From Stenotrophomonas_A sp002429615 (GTDB lineage: Bacteria; Pseudomonadota; Gammaproteobacteria; Xanthomonadales; Xanthomonadaceae), in the NCBI GenBank assembly GCA_031987425.1, contig DALZZL010000002.1, positions 1 to 64,000 of the forward strand: DNA of 64,000 nucleotides, read 5' to 3'. A program made the position numbers and the translations under genes. A model generated the notes under the pieces. The model did no database searches and was not told the origin of the DNA. It worked only from the letters and a program-made list of their open reading frames with translations. Of the stretch, positions 48,809-57,207 are shown one piece after another (within the stretch, counting starts at the first letter, position 1; each line of letters starts with the position of its first letter).

Positions 48809-49741
48809 TCATTGGGACGGTGCCGCGTCCAGCGCCGGTGCGATCGGCGGATACGGATAGGGGACGGCTGGCCCCGCATGCAGTCCGGCGCGCCAGTGCG
48901 CCAGCGCGGCGCCGATGTGCTTGCCCTGCGACAGCTGCGGCAGCGATGGCAGCTCGCCTTCGGCCCGCTCGCGTTCGGTGATCGCCGCGCTGGCCATCCG
49001 ATACGCCTCGGCGAAATCGTCCGTCTGGTTCATCGCATCGATCAGCCAGGCCTGGCCGAAATAAGTGGCGTTGGAGGTGTTGCCGCAACCGAACGAGGGC
49101 CGATCGGCGCGCGCGGCGGTGATCACCAGCGTGTCGGGCGAGCGCAGCCTGGGGATGAAGCCGCCCGAGTAGCAGGCGGACAGCACGATCACCCGGTGCT
49201 TGATGCCCGCATCGTCCAAGGCCTGGCGCAGGTCTTCCGGCGTGATGTAGTCGTAGCCATCCGGGCCGGCATCCACGTACAGCGCATGATCCTCGGTGCC
49301 GTGGGTGGAGACGAACAGCAGCAGGATGTCCTCGTCGCGGTCCATCAGCGCGCCGATGCGCGCCAGGCCGTCATAGAGGTTGTCGTAGGTCGCCAGGGGG
49401 GCGTAACGGCGCTCGCCGAGGTTGTCGGGGCCATTGACCAGCGCCAGGGCATGGCCGGCACCCTCGAAGCGGCGACTGGCCAGCGTCCGCAGATACAGCA
49501 CTTCGTTGCGGAACACCGGGTCGGTGGCGTCGCCGGCGAAGCCGAGTACATACAGGTCACTGATGCCCGGCCGTTGCGGGCCAAGCGCGGCCAGCGCCGC
49601 GGCGAGCTGGGCCTGGTCGCGCGGGTCAGGCGCGACAACCGTCGTCGCGTCCTCGGTCGACGCCGCCGCGCCGGGCAGCAGTACGGCCGGGGCGAGCGCG
49701 AACAGGAGGACCAGCAGGTGGCGGAATGGCACCAGGCGCAT
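48809..49741 (-). CDS. C13 (legumain-like) cysteine peptidase, exported
   Basis: 310 residues. A Sec signal (RLVPFRHLLVLLFALAPAVL) is followed by a caspase-fold domain with the catalytic His in LLLFVSTHGTEDHAL and Cys in VIVLSACYSGGF, the legumain/C13 pattern. Legumains cleave after Asn or Asp; the bacterial role is unknown. The upstream ATG at 49801 overlaps the mtnC stop (TGATG) and adds 20 residues before the signal, so translation may be coupled to methionine salvage. Confidence 0.85.
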   Translation of the reverse strand: MRLVPFRHLLVLLFALAPAVLLPGAAASTEDATTVVAPDPRDQAQLAAALAALGPQRPGISDLYVLGFAGDATDPVFRNEVLYLRTLASRRFEGAGHALALVNGPDNLGERRYAPLATYDNLYDGLARIGALMDRDEDILLLFVSTHGTEDHALYVDAGPDGYDYITPEDLRQALDDAGIKHRVIVLSACYSGGFIPRLRSPDTLVITAARADRPSFGCGNTSNATYFGQAWLIDAMNQTDDFAEAYRMASAAITERERAEGELPSLPQLSQGKHIGAALAHWRAGLHAGPAVPYPYPPIAPALDAAPSQ

Positions 49742-49800
49742 GCAGGGAGGGGCAGCGGAAGAGGCGCCGCCAGTGCCCGAAGGCGCCGGCGGCGATGGCA

Positions 49801-50502
49801 TCAGGCGAAGACGATCTGGTCGAACGCTTCCACGCGCTGGTGCTTGCCCACTTCCAGGCCGCTGCGCGGCGTGGGGTAGTCGCTGAGGCGGTCGAGCAGG
49901 GCGGTGTGCATGCCGGCGCGGCCGGCTGCGTCGAGTTCCTCGACCACGTCGGACAGGAACAGGATCTGCGGCGCCGGCAGGCCGATGCTCTCGGCGATCT
50001 TGCGGTAGCTGTTGCTCTCGCGCTTCGGCCCGACCTGGGTGTCGAACCAGCCGGAGATCAGCCCGGTGAGGTCGCCCGCATCGCTATGCGCGAAGAACAG
50101 CTTCTGCGCCGGCACCGAGCCGGACGAGTACACGTACAGCGGAATGCCGGCGTCATGCCAGGCGCGCAGCAGGCGTGCGGCATCGGGGTAGATGTGCGCG
50201 GTGAAGTCGGCATCGCGATAGCCGGCTTCCCAGATCATGCCCTCCAGCGCCTTCAGCGCGGTGGTCTTGCGGTCCTCGTCGATCCACTGCTGCAGGGTCA
50301 GCACCAGCTTGTCGTCGGGCGCTTCCTCGCCGAGTTCGTCGGCCACCTGGTTGAGCCAGTGCCGCACCTGCGGGTGGCCGCCATGCTCGCGCACGAATTT
50401 CGGCAGCTCGCGCCGCGCATAGGGAAACAACACGTCCTTGACGAACGAGATGCTGCTGGTGGTGCCTTCGATATCGGTGAGGATCGCCTGCGGTTGGGTC
50501 AT
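49801..50502 (-). CDS. mtnC: acireductone synthase (enolase-phosphatase E1)
   Basis: HAD enzyme that enolises and dephosphorylates 2,3-diketo-5-methylthiopentyl-1-phosphate in methionine salvage. It is 233 residues. LTDIEGTTSSISFV holds the nucleophile Asp (the DIEGT signature), YVYSSGSVPAQKLFF the second motif, and FLSDVVEELDAAG the metal-binding motif. ATG 50502 lies 2 bases after the mtnD stop. Confidence 0.95.
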   Translation of the reverse strand: MTQPQAILTDIEGTTSSISFVKDVLFPYARRELPKFVREHGGHPQVRHWLNQVADELGEEAPDDKLVLTLQQWIDEDRKTTALKALEGMIWEAGYRDADFTAHIYPDAARLLRAWHDAGIPLYVYSSGSVPAQKLFFAHSDAGDLTGLISGWFDTQVGPKRESNSYRKIAESIGLPAPQILFLSDVVEELDAAGRAGMHTALLDRLSDYPTPRSGLEVGKHQRVEAFDQIVFA

Positions 50503-50504
50503 CG

Positions 50505-51065
50505 TCAGCTCGCCTTTCTCTCGGGTTGGTAGCGGGGGAACTGTCGTGCGATGTCGGTGCCGGTAAAGTGCCCCACCCAGCCGTCCGGCTCGGTGAAGAA
50601 GCGGATCGCCACGAAATACGGCTCGGCGCCCATGTCGAACCAGTGCAGGGCGCCGTCGGGCACGGCGATCAGGTCGTCCTTGACGCATTCGATCTCGTAG
50701 ACCTTCCCCTCGACATGCAGGGTGAACAGGCCCGAGCCGGCGACGAAGAAACGCACCTCGTCTTCCTTGTGGAAGTGCTCGTCGAGGAACTTGGCGCGCA
50801 TTTCCTCGCGCTTGGGGTTGTCCGGGGCGATGGAGACCACGTCCACGGTCTTGAAGCCGCGCTCGGCGACGAGGCGGTCGATGTCGGCGCGGTAGGCGGA
50901 CATCACTTCCTCGGGCGAGGCGCCCGGGGCAATGGCCTGGTTGGCCTGCCAGCGCTCGAACACCACGCCGATCGGCTTCAGCGCATCGGCGATCTTCTCG
51001 CCGTCCTGGCTGTCGAACAGCGGGGTGTCGGGGTTGTTCTCTTCGAAAATGCGGAGTCTGCTCAT
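50505..51065 (-). CDS. mtnD: acireductone dioxygenase
   Basis: Cupin metalloenzyme acting on acireductone; with Fe it yields the methionine precursor 2-keto-4-methylthiobutyrate, with Ni an off-pathway product with CO. It is 186 residues. Metal ligands are in DEHFHKEDEVRFFVAG (two His, Glu) and PDGALHWFDMG (His). It lies between mtnB (34 bases upstream) and mtnC. Confidence 0.96.
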   Translation of the reverse strand: MSRLRIFEENNPDTPLFDSQDGEKIADALKPIGVVFERWQANQAIAPGASPEEVMSAYRADIDRLVAERGFKTVDVVSIAPDNPKREEMRAKFLDEHFHKEDEVRFFVAGSGLFTLHVEGKVYEIECVKDDLIAVPDGALHWFDMGAEPYFVAIRFFTEPDGWVGHFTGTDIARQFPRYQPERKAS

Positions 51066-51099
51066 GGCGGCGGCGATGCAGGGGAGGGGGAAGGGCGGA

Positions 51100-51747
51100 T
51101 CAGAGGGTAACGCGCAGCTTGCGCAGCTCCAGCTCGCAGTGCAGCAGGAACTCGAAGGCCTCCAGGTGGCGGCGCGCCTCGGCCATGTTGCGGCCCCAGG
51201 CGTACAAGCCATGGCCATCGATGAGATACCCCCACATGCACTGCTTGTCCAGCAGCGCGTCCACCTGGGCGGCCAGCACGTTCATGTCCTGGGTATTGGC
51301 GAACACCGGCACTTCGATCGCCATCTCGTGGGTGGTGTTGCCCTCGAAGGCCTTGAGCAGCTCGTAGCCTTCCAGATGGATCTGGCCCTGGCCGGCGAAC
51401 AGGCGCGAGGCGATGGTCTGCACCGGCGAGTGCGTGTGCAGCACGCAGCCGATCTCCGGGTAGCGCCGGTACAGCTGGGTATGCAGCAGGGTCTCGGCGG
51501 AGGGACGCAGCTGGCGGCCGACCGGGCGGCCGTCGAAGTCCACCACCATGATGTCGTCTTCCACCAGCCGGCCCTTGTCGCGGCCGGACACGGTGATCGC
51601 CGCGTGCTGGTCGTCCAGGCGGTGGGAGAAGTTGCTGCTGGTGGCGGGCGTCCAGCCGGCCTGGGCCAGCTCGCGGACATTGCCGATCAGCAGCTGCGCC
51701 AGGTCATGCAGGCGCGCGGTGCTGTAGGGGACGGTGGTCTGGTTCAT
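51100..51747 (-). CDS. mtnB: methylthioribulose-1-phosphate dehydratase
   Basis: Class II aldolase-fold zinc enzyme making diketo-methylthiopentyl phosphate. It is 215 residues. Marks are PATSSNFSHRL (substrate binding), ITVSGRDKG, VLHTHSPVQT (zinc His pair) and YLIDGHGLYAWGRNM with a third zinc His. The ATG at 51747 is preferred to a GTG at 51753. mtnA and mtnK or mtnP, needed for a complete salvage, are not in the window. Confidence 0.95.
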   Translation of the reverse strand: MNQTTVPYSTARLHDLAQLLIGNVRELAQAGWTPATSSNFSHRLDDQHAAITVSGRDKGRLVEDDIMVVDFDGRPVGRQLRPSAETLLHTQLYRRYPEIGCVLHTHSPVQTIASRLFAGQGQIHLEGYELLKAFEGNTTHEMAIEVPVFANTQDMNVLAAQVDALLDKQCMWGYLIDGHGLYAWGRNMAEARRHLEAFEFLLHCELELRKLRVTL

Positions 51748-51872
51748 GGCCACATTCTAGGGCTTTCATCGCGATGCGCGCGATGCGACCCAAACCCCCC
51801 CGCGCCGGTCGCCGCCCCCGCGCGGGAGGCGCGCCCCCTCTGTTAAGGGGACGCGGGCCGGCGGACGCTGGC

Positions 51873-53297
51873 TTACCCCCGCAGGCGGCTGTGGCGGAAG
51901 CCGTAGGCGAAGTAGATCGCGAAGCCGCCGACGGTCCAGAAGGCCATCAGCATCCAGTTGTGCGCGGTCATCGCCGAGAGCAGCAGCAGGCAGCTCAGCA
52001 CGCCCAGCGTGCAGATCGGCCACGCGAACGGGATCCTGAAAGGACGCGGGAGGTCCGGCTGGGTGCGGCGCAGGATCAGCACGCCGGCGCAGACCGCGGC
52101 GAAGGCGATCAGCGTGCCCATCGAAGTCAGCTCGCCGAGCACATCCAGCGGGAACAGCGCCGCCAGCAGGGCGATGCCGACGCCGGTGATCACGGTGTTG
52201 ATGTGCGGGGTGCGGTACTTCGGATGGATGCGGGTGAACACCTCAGGCAGCAGGCCGTCGCGCGCCATGATCATGAAGATGCGCGGCTGGCCGATGATCA
52301 TCACCAGCACCACCGAGGACAGGCCGATCAGCGCGCCGACCTCCACCACCACGCGCAGCCAGGCCAGTTCCGGGTGCGCGGCCACCGCGGTCACCACCGG
52401 CTCGTCGGTGCCGAGCAGGGTGTAGGGCACCAGGCCGGTCATCACCGCGGCCATGGCGATGTACAGCACGGTGCAGATCACCAGCGAGAGCAGCATGCCG
52501 ATCGGCATGTCGCGCTGCGGGCGGTGCGATTCCTGCGCCGCCACCGACACCGCCTCGAAGCCGATGTAGGCGAAGAACACCATCGAGGCGCCACGCAGCA
52601 CGCCTTCCCAGCCGTACTTGCCCGGACCTTCGTTGGCCGGGATGAACGGGTGCCAGTTCTCCGGGTTCACGTACTTCCAGCCGACCACGATGACCAGCAC
52701 GATCAGGCCGCTCTTCAGCAGCACCATCGCCATGTTCATCGCCGAGGACTTGCGGATGCCGACGTAGCACAGCCAGGTCAGCAGCAGGGTGATGCCGGCC
52801 GCTGGCAGGTTGGCGATCGCGCCGGTGGGGCGCAGCTGCGCATCCAGCGGGGCGTTCACCAGCGCGGCGGGCAGCACGATGTCGAAGTGTTCGAGCAGGC
52901 TGAGGAAATAGCCGGTCCAGCTCACCGCCACCGCCGAGGCGGAGACGCCGTATTCGAGCACCAGCATCCAGCCGATGAACCACGCCGCCAGTTCGCCGAA
53001 GGTGGCGTAGGTGTAGGTGTAGGCGCTGCCGGAGACCGGCACCATCGCCGCGAACTCGGCGTAGGCCATCGCGCAGAAGGCGCAGCAGATCGCGGCGAGC
53101 AGGAACGAGAGCATGATCGCCGGTCCCGCGTGGTTGGCCGCCGCGGTGCCGGTGATGACGAAGATGCCGCCACCGATCACCGCGCCGATGCCCAGCGCGG
53201 TCAGGCCCCACGGGCCGAGCGCACGGGTCAGGCCCAGTCCGCCGGCATCGGCGTGGCTGGCGTGGGGATGTTTGGTGGCCCAGAGTTGCTTGAACAT
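51873..53297 (-). CDS. APC-family amino acid permease (first of two paralogs)
   Basis: Inner-membrane carrier of 474 residues with 12 hydrophobic helices. The consensus unwound helix 1 reads GIGAVIGGGIFVITG, with AIMLSFLLAAICCAFCAMAY and PVSGSAYTYTYATFGEL following. This matches the cationic/YhdG-like branch of APC transporters. It lies downstream of a close paralog on the same strand; the two share most helix motifs. The substrate is not clear from sequence. Confidence 0.9.
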   Translation of the reverse strand: MFKQLWATKHPHASHADAGGLGLTRALGPWGLTALGIGAVIGGGIFVITGTAAANHAGPAIMLSFLLAAICCAFCAMAYAEFAAMVPVSGSAYTYTYATFGELAAWFIGWMLVLEYGVSASAVAVSWTGYFLSLLEHFDIVLPAALVNAPLDAQLRPTGAIANLPAAGITLLLTWLCYVGIRKSSAMNMAMVLLKSGLIVLVIVVGWKYVNPENWHPFIPANEGPGKYGWEGVLRGASMVFFAYIGFEAVSVAAQESHRPQRDMPIGMLLSLVICTVLYIAMAAVMTGLVPYTLLGTDEPVVTAVAAHPELAWLRVVVEVGALIGLSSVVLVMIIGQPRIFMIMARDGLLPEVFTRIHPKYRTPHINTVITGVGIALLAALFPLDVLGELTSMGTLIAFAAVCAGVLILRRTQPDLPRPFRIPFAWPICTLGVLSCLLLLSAMTAHNWMLMAFWTVGGFAIYFAYGFRHSRLRG

Positions 53298-53321
53298 GAA
53301 AGGCGTTCCGGTGGGGTCGGG

Positions 53322-53353
53322 CAAAAGGCGAAGCCGGCGCGGGCGCCGGCTTC
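53322..53353 (-). terminator. terminator between the two permease genes
   Basis: On the minus strand GAAGCCGGCGC and GCGCCGGCTTC form an 11-bp stem followed by GCCTTTTGC. It would end the upstream paralog transcript. Confidence 0.6.
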
Positions 53354-53361
53354 GGATCGGA

Positions 53362-54834
53362 TCAGGCCTGCTTGGCCAGGCGGCTATGACGCATGCCGTA
53401 GAAGAAGTAGATGCACAGGCCGATCAGGGTCCAGCCCACGAACACCTTCCAGTGTTCCTGGAAGGCCTGCAGGAACAGGCCGACGCAGGCCAGCGCGCCC
53501 AGCGGGCACACCACCCACACCCACGGCACGCGGAACGGACGCGGAATTTCCGGGCGCGTATAACGCAGCACCAGCACGCCGACGCAGACCGTCGCGAAGG
53601 CCAGCAGCGTGCCCATCGAGACCAGCTCGCCCAGCACCTTCAGCGGGATCAGGCCGGCGAGCGCCGCCGCCACCACGCCGACGATGAGGGTGCCGACGTA
53701 GGGCGTGTGGAAACGCTTGTGAACGCGGCCGAGCAGCGGCGGCAGCAGGCCATCGCGCGACATGGTGTAGAAGATGCGCGGCTGCGCCATCAGCATCACC
53801 AGCACCACCGAGGACAGGCCGGCGATGGCGCCGATTTCCACCGCGGTCTTCAGCCAGGCCAGCTGCGGATACTGTTCCAGGGCGGTGGCCACCGGCTTGG
53901 CGGTGCCCAGCTCGGTGTACGGCAGCAGGCCGGTCAGCACCGCGCAGACGATGATGTAGATCACCGTGCATACCGCCAGCGAGCCGAGGATGCCGATCGG
54001 CATGTTCTTCTGCGGATCCTTGGTCTCGCCTGCCGAGGTGGAGACCGCATCGAAGCCGATGTAGGCGAAGAACACGATCGACGCGGCGCGGAAGATGCCG
54101 CTCCAGCCGAACACGCCCGGCGCGGTGTTCTCGGGGATGAACGGGTGCCAGTTGGCCGGGTTCACGTAGGACCAGGCGAAACCGACGAACAGGCAGATCA
54201 CCACGATCTTGATCGCCACCACGATGCCGTTGACGAAGGCCGACTGGGTGATGCCCACGTAGCACAGCGCGCTGACCGCCGCGACGATCAGCACCGCCGG
54301 CAGGTTGATGATGGCGCCGGAGGCGATGAAGGCGTGGCCGGTCCAGTCCAGCGGCGCGTTGGCCAGTTCGGCGGGGAAGGGCAGGCCCAGCGTCGTGGTG
54401 ATGAAGCTCACCAGGTAGGCCGACCAGCCCACCGCCACGCTGGAGCCGGCGAACAGGTACTCCAGCACCAGGCACCAGCCGATGAACCAGGCCATGCCCT
54501 CGCCGAGGGTCGCGTAGGAATACGAATAGGCGCTGCCGGAGACTGGCATCATCGCCGCGAACTCGGCGTAGCACAGGCCGGCCAGGGCGCAGGCGATGCC
54601 GGCGATCACGAACGACAGCACCACCGCCGGGCCGGCGTGGCCCGCCGCCGCCTGGCCGGTCATCACGAAGATGCCCGCGCCGATCACCGCGCCGATGCCG
54701 AGCATGACCAGGTGGCGGGCGGTGAGGGTGCGCTTGAGGGTGGCTTCGCCCTCCAGGCTGCCTTCGAACGGCTCGCCGGCATCGACGTGGCCGGCGGGCT
54801 CGACCGGTTTGACCCTCAACAGTGACTTCAGCAT
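53362..54834 (-). CDS. APC-family amino acid permease (second paralog)
   Basis: 490 residues, 12 hydrophobic helices. Shared marks with the downstream paralog are GIGAVIGAGIFVMTGQAA, MPVSGSAYSYSYATLGEG, YVNPANWHPFIPENTAPG and VEIGAIAGLSSVVLVMLMAQ. The N-terminal 35 residues are charged and extend further than in the paralog. The pair arose by tandem duplication. The two may differ in substrate or in regulation, since a terminator lies between. Confidence 0.9.
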   Translation of the reverse strand: MLKSLLRVKPVEPAGHVDAGEPFEGSLEGEATLKRTLTARHLVMLGIGAVIGAGIFVMTGQAAAGHAGPAVVLSFVIAGIACALAGLCYAEFAAMMPVSGSAYSYSYATLGEGMAWFIGWCLVLEYLFAGSSVAVGWSAYLVSFITTTLGLPFPAELANAPLDWTGHAFIASGAIINLPAVLIVAAVSALCYVGITQSAFVNGIVVAIKIVVICLFVGFAWSYVNPANWHPFIPENTAPGVFGWSGIFRAASIVFFAYIGFDAVSTSAGETKDPQKNMPIGILGSLAVCTVIYIIVCAVLTGLLPYTELGTAKPVATALEQYPQLAWLKTAVEIGAIAGLSSVVLVMLMAQPRIFYTMSRDGLLPPLLGRVHKRFHTPYVGTLIVGVVAAALAGLIPLKVLGELVSMGTLLAFATVCVGVLVLRYTRPEIPRPFRVPWVWVVCPLGALACVGLFLQAFQEHWKVFVGWTLIGLCIYFFYGMRHSRLAKQA

Positions 54835-54982
54835 GCGGTTGCTTCCCGGGAAATGGAGTACGGGGCGCGGCCGGTTGGCCGTGCCCTTCTGGGGCTGTGG
54901 GGGTTCCGGCCAGGCCGGAAGGTGGCCCGTACCTTAGCCAAAGCTGAAGCCAGACCACAAGCGCACTGCAACATCGGCGGGG

Positions 54983-54988
54983 GATAAT
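54983..54988 (+). promoter_or_regulatory. possible -10 box of the NUDIX gene
   Basis: GATAAT lies 29 bases before the ATG in the 182-base divergent interval with the permease gene. No clear -35. Confidence 0.3.
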
Positions 54989-55016
54989 CCCGACTCTTTT
55001 TCGCCCGAAGCCTGAT

Positions 55017-55568
55017 ATGACGCCAGATCGCTCGCCGATGCTCCGCCAGCAATTCCATGACTATGCCCAGCGCTGGCCGGGGCAGGCCGAGGTGGCCGCG
55101 CAGTTCCTGGCGCTGCTGGACGATGCGGTGGACCCGTTCGTGCGCGAGCGCCTGGCCGGGCACTTCACCGGCTCGGCGTGGCTGGTCGATGCGACCGGGC
55201 AGCGGGTGCTGCTGACCCACCACCGCAAGCTGCAGCGCTGGCTGCAGCTGGGCGGGCATGCGGACGGTGACCGCGATCTGGCCCGGGTGGCGCTGCGCGA
55301 GGCGGAGGAGGAATCCGGCCTGGGCGGCCTGGTGCTGGCCGACGGCGACCTGTTCGACCTCGATCGCCATTGGATTCCTGAGCGCGGCGAGGTGCCAGGG
55401 CACTGGCATTACGACGCCCGCTACGTGGTGCGGGCGACGGGGTCGGAGGATTTCGTGGTCAGCGAGGAATCGCTGGCGCTGGCGTGGCGGCCGGTGGCCG
55501 AGCTGCTGGAGGACCCGCAGTCGGATGAATCGATGCGGCGCATGGCGGAGAAGTGGCTGGCGCGTTGA
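55017..55568 (+). CDS. NUDIX hydrolase
   Basis: 183 residues. The Nudix box reads GGHADGDRDLARVALREAEE then ESG: the REAEE core is intact, but the first conserved Glu (G-x5-E) is Arg. This variation occurs in a branch of small NUDIX proteins with GGHADGDxD, so activity is not excluded. The family hydrolyses nucleoside-diphosphate derivatives. HWHYDARYVVRATG is the typical C-terminal strand. Substrate unknown. Confidence 0.88.
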   Translation: MTPDRSPMLRQQFHDYAQRWPGQAEVAAQFLALLDDAVDPFVRERLAGHFTGSAWLVDATGQRVLLTHHRKLQRWLQLGGHADGDRDLARVALREAEEESGLGGLVLADGDLFDLDRHWIPERGEVPGHWHYDARYVVRATGSEDFVVSEESLALAWRPVAELLEDPQSDESMRRMAEKWLAR

Positions 55569-55618
55569 GTCGAAGCTAGCGGCACCAAGCTTCGCCGATC
55601 TGCCCGTCTAGCTTTTCT

Positions 55619-55680
55619 GTAGGAGCGGCTTCAGCCGCGACCGCGGGGTGTTCGGTGGTCGCGGCTGAAGCCGCTCCTAC
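55619..55680. repeat. inverted pair of REP-like repeats
   Basis: A forward copy (55619-55641) and an exact inverse copy (55658-55680) with a 16-nt spacer, between the converging ends of the NUDIX and serA genes. Confidence 0.92.
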
Positions 55681-55771
55681 AAAAAGCCAGCGCCCAAACG
55701 CAGCGCCCAACAATGCAGCACCCAAAGGCAGCGTCCAAAGGCAGCGCCACAGACGACCTCCCGGCCGCCGC

Positions 55772-57013
55772 TCAATACAGAATGCGCGTGCGCAGCGTGC
55801 CCGGAATCGCCGCCAGCTCGTCCTTGACCACCGCCGCCTGGCCTGCATCTGCGGTGATGTCGATCACCACGTAGCCCACCTTCGCATCGGTGCGCAGGAA
55901 CTGGCCGTCGATGTTGACGTTGTGGCGCGAGAACAGCTCGTTGATCTGCGACAACACACCCGGCACGTTGCGGTGGATGTGCAGCAGGCGCAGGCTGTCG
56001 GCGTGTTCCGGCAGCGTGACCTCGGGGAAGTTCACCGCCGACAGTGTGCTGCCGTTGTCGCTGTAGCGCACCAGCTTGGCCGCCACCTCGATGCCGATGT
56101 TGTCCTGCGCCTCCAGCGTGCTGCCACCCACGTGCGGGGTCAGGATCACGTTGTCGTGCGCGGTCAGCGGCGACACGAATGCATCGCCGTTGCCCTTCGG
56201 CTCGACCGGGAACACGTCCACCGCCGCGCCGCCCAGATGGCCCTCGCGCAGCGCCGCGTCCAGCGCCTCGATGTCCACCACGGTGCCACGCGAGGCATTG
56301 ATGAGGTGCGCGCCGCGCTTCATCTTGGCGATCTGCGTGGCGCCGAACATGTTCTTCGTGGAGGCCAGCTCCGGCACGTGCAGGGTGACCACGTCCGAAT
56401 GGGCGAGCAGGTCGTCCAGGTCGGTGGCCGGGCGCGCATTGCCCAGCGAGAGCTTGGTCTCGATGTCATGGAACAGCACCTGCATGCCCAGCGCCTCGGC
56501 CAGCACGCCGACCTGCGTGCCGATGTGGCCATAACCGATGATGCCCAGCGTCTTGCCGCGGGTCTCGTGGCTGCCGGACGCGCTCTTGGACCAGCCGCCG
56601 CGGTGGCATTCGGCGTTCTTCTGCGGGATGCCGCGCAGCAGCAGGATCGCCTCGGCGATCACCAGCTCGGCCACGCTGCGGGTGTTGGAGTAGGGCGCGT
56701 TGAACACCGGGATGCCGGCCAGCTCGGCCGCTTCCAGGTCGACCTGGTTGGTGCCGATGCAGAAGCAGCCCACCGCGATCAGGCGCTTGGCCTCGGCCAG
56801 CACGTCGGCGGTGAGATGGGTGCGCGAGCGGATGCCGACGATGTGCGCCTCGGCGATGCGCGCCTTCAGCTCGTCCTCCGGCAGCGACTTGGTGTGCACC
56901 TCGATCTGCGAATAGCCGGCGGCGCGGAACGTGTCCACCGCCGTCTGGCTGACGCCTTCGAGCAACAACACGCGGATGTCCTGCTTGGGGAACGAGGTCT
57001 TCTTCGGCGACAT
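55772..57013 (-). CDS. serA: D-3-phosphoglycerate dehydrogenase
   Basis: First enzyme of serine synthesis, oxidising 3-phosphoglycerate with NAD. At 413 residues it is the E. coli-type with an ACT domain (about 340-413, IHRNVPGVLSQINELFSRHN) for serine feedback. The substrate and NAD domains have NAPYSNTRSVAELVIAEA, LGIIGYGHIGTQVGVLAE and the catalytic Arg/Glu/His blocks INASRGTVVD and ILTPHVGGST. In other bacteria SerA also reduces 2-oxoglutarate to D-2-hydroxyglutarate; the divergent neighbour may oxidise that product. ATG 57031 would add 6 residues. Confidence 0.95.
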   Translation of the reverse strand: MSPKKTSFPKQDIRVLLLEGVSQTAVDTFRAAGYSQIEVHTKSLPEDELKARIAEAHIVGIRSRTHLTADVLAEAKRLIAVGCFCIGTNQVDLEAAELAGIPVFNAPYSNTRSVAELVIAEAILLLRGIPQKNAECHRGGWSKSASGSHETRGKTLGIIGYGHIGTQVGVLAEALGMQVLFHDIETKLSLGNARPATDLDDLLAHSDVVTLHVPELASTKNMFGATQIAKMKRGAHLINASRGTVVDIEALDAALREGHLGGAAVDVFPVEPKGNGDAFVSPLTAHDNVILTPHVGGSTLEAQDNIGIEVAAKLVRYSDNGSTLSAVNFPEVTLPEHADSLRLLHIHRNVPGVLSQINELFSRHNVNIDGQFLRTDAKVGYVVIDITADAGQAAVVKDELAAIPGTLRTRILY

Positions 57014-57207
57014 GGCAACGGCGGCGGGCATGGAACGGGGCGGTCACTATGCCAGAGCGCGGCCCGCTTTGGTGCGCCGCCGCACGCCGCAAGCCCTTGT
57101 CGCGCAATGGTTTCAGCTGTATCGAAGCGCGTCGGTGCGTGCGGCTGGACGGCATCGCGCCGCACTGGCAGGCTGTCACGCTTTCTTTCCGTGTGCGCGC
57201 ATCGCCG

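Noticed and set aside
51774..54825. Two long plus-strand open frames over the permease genes
   Set aside because: His/Asp/Gln-rich antisense shadows of the two APC permeases, whose own frames have clear family motifs.
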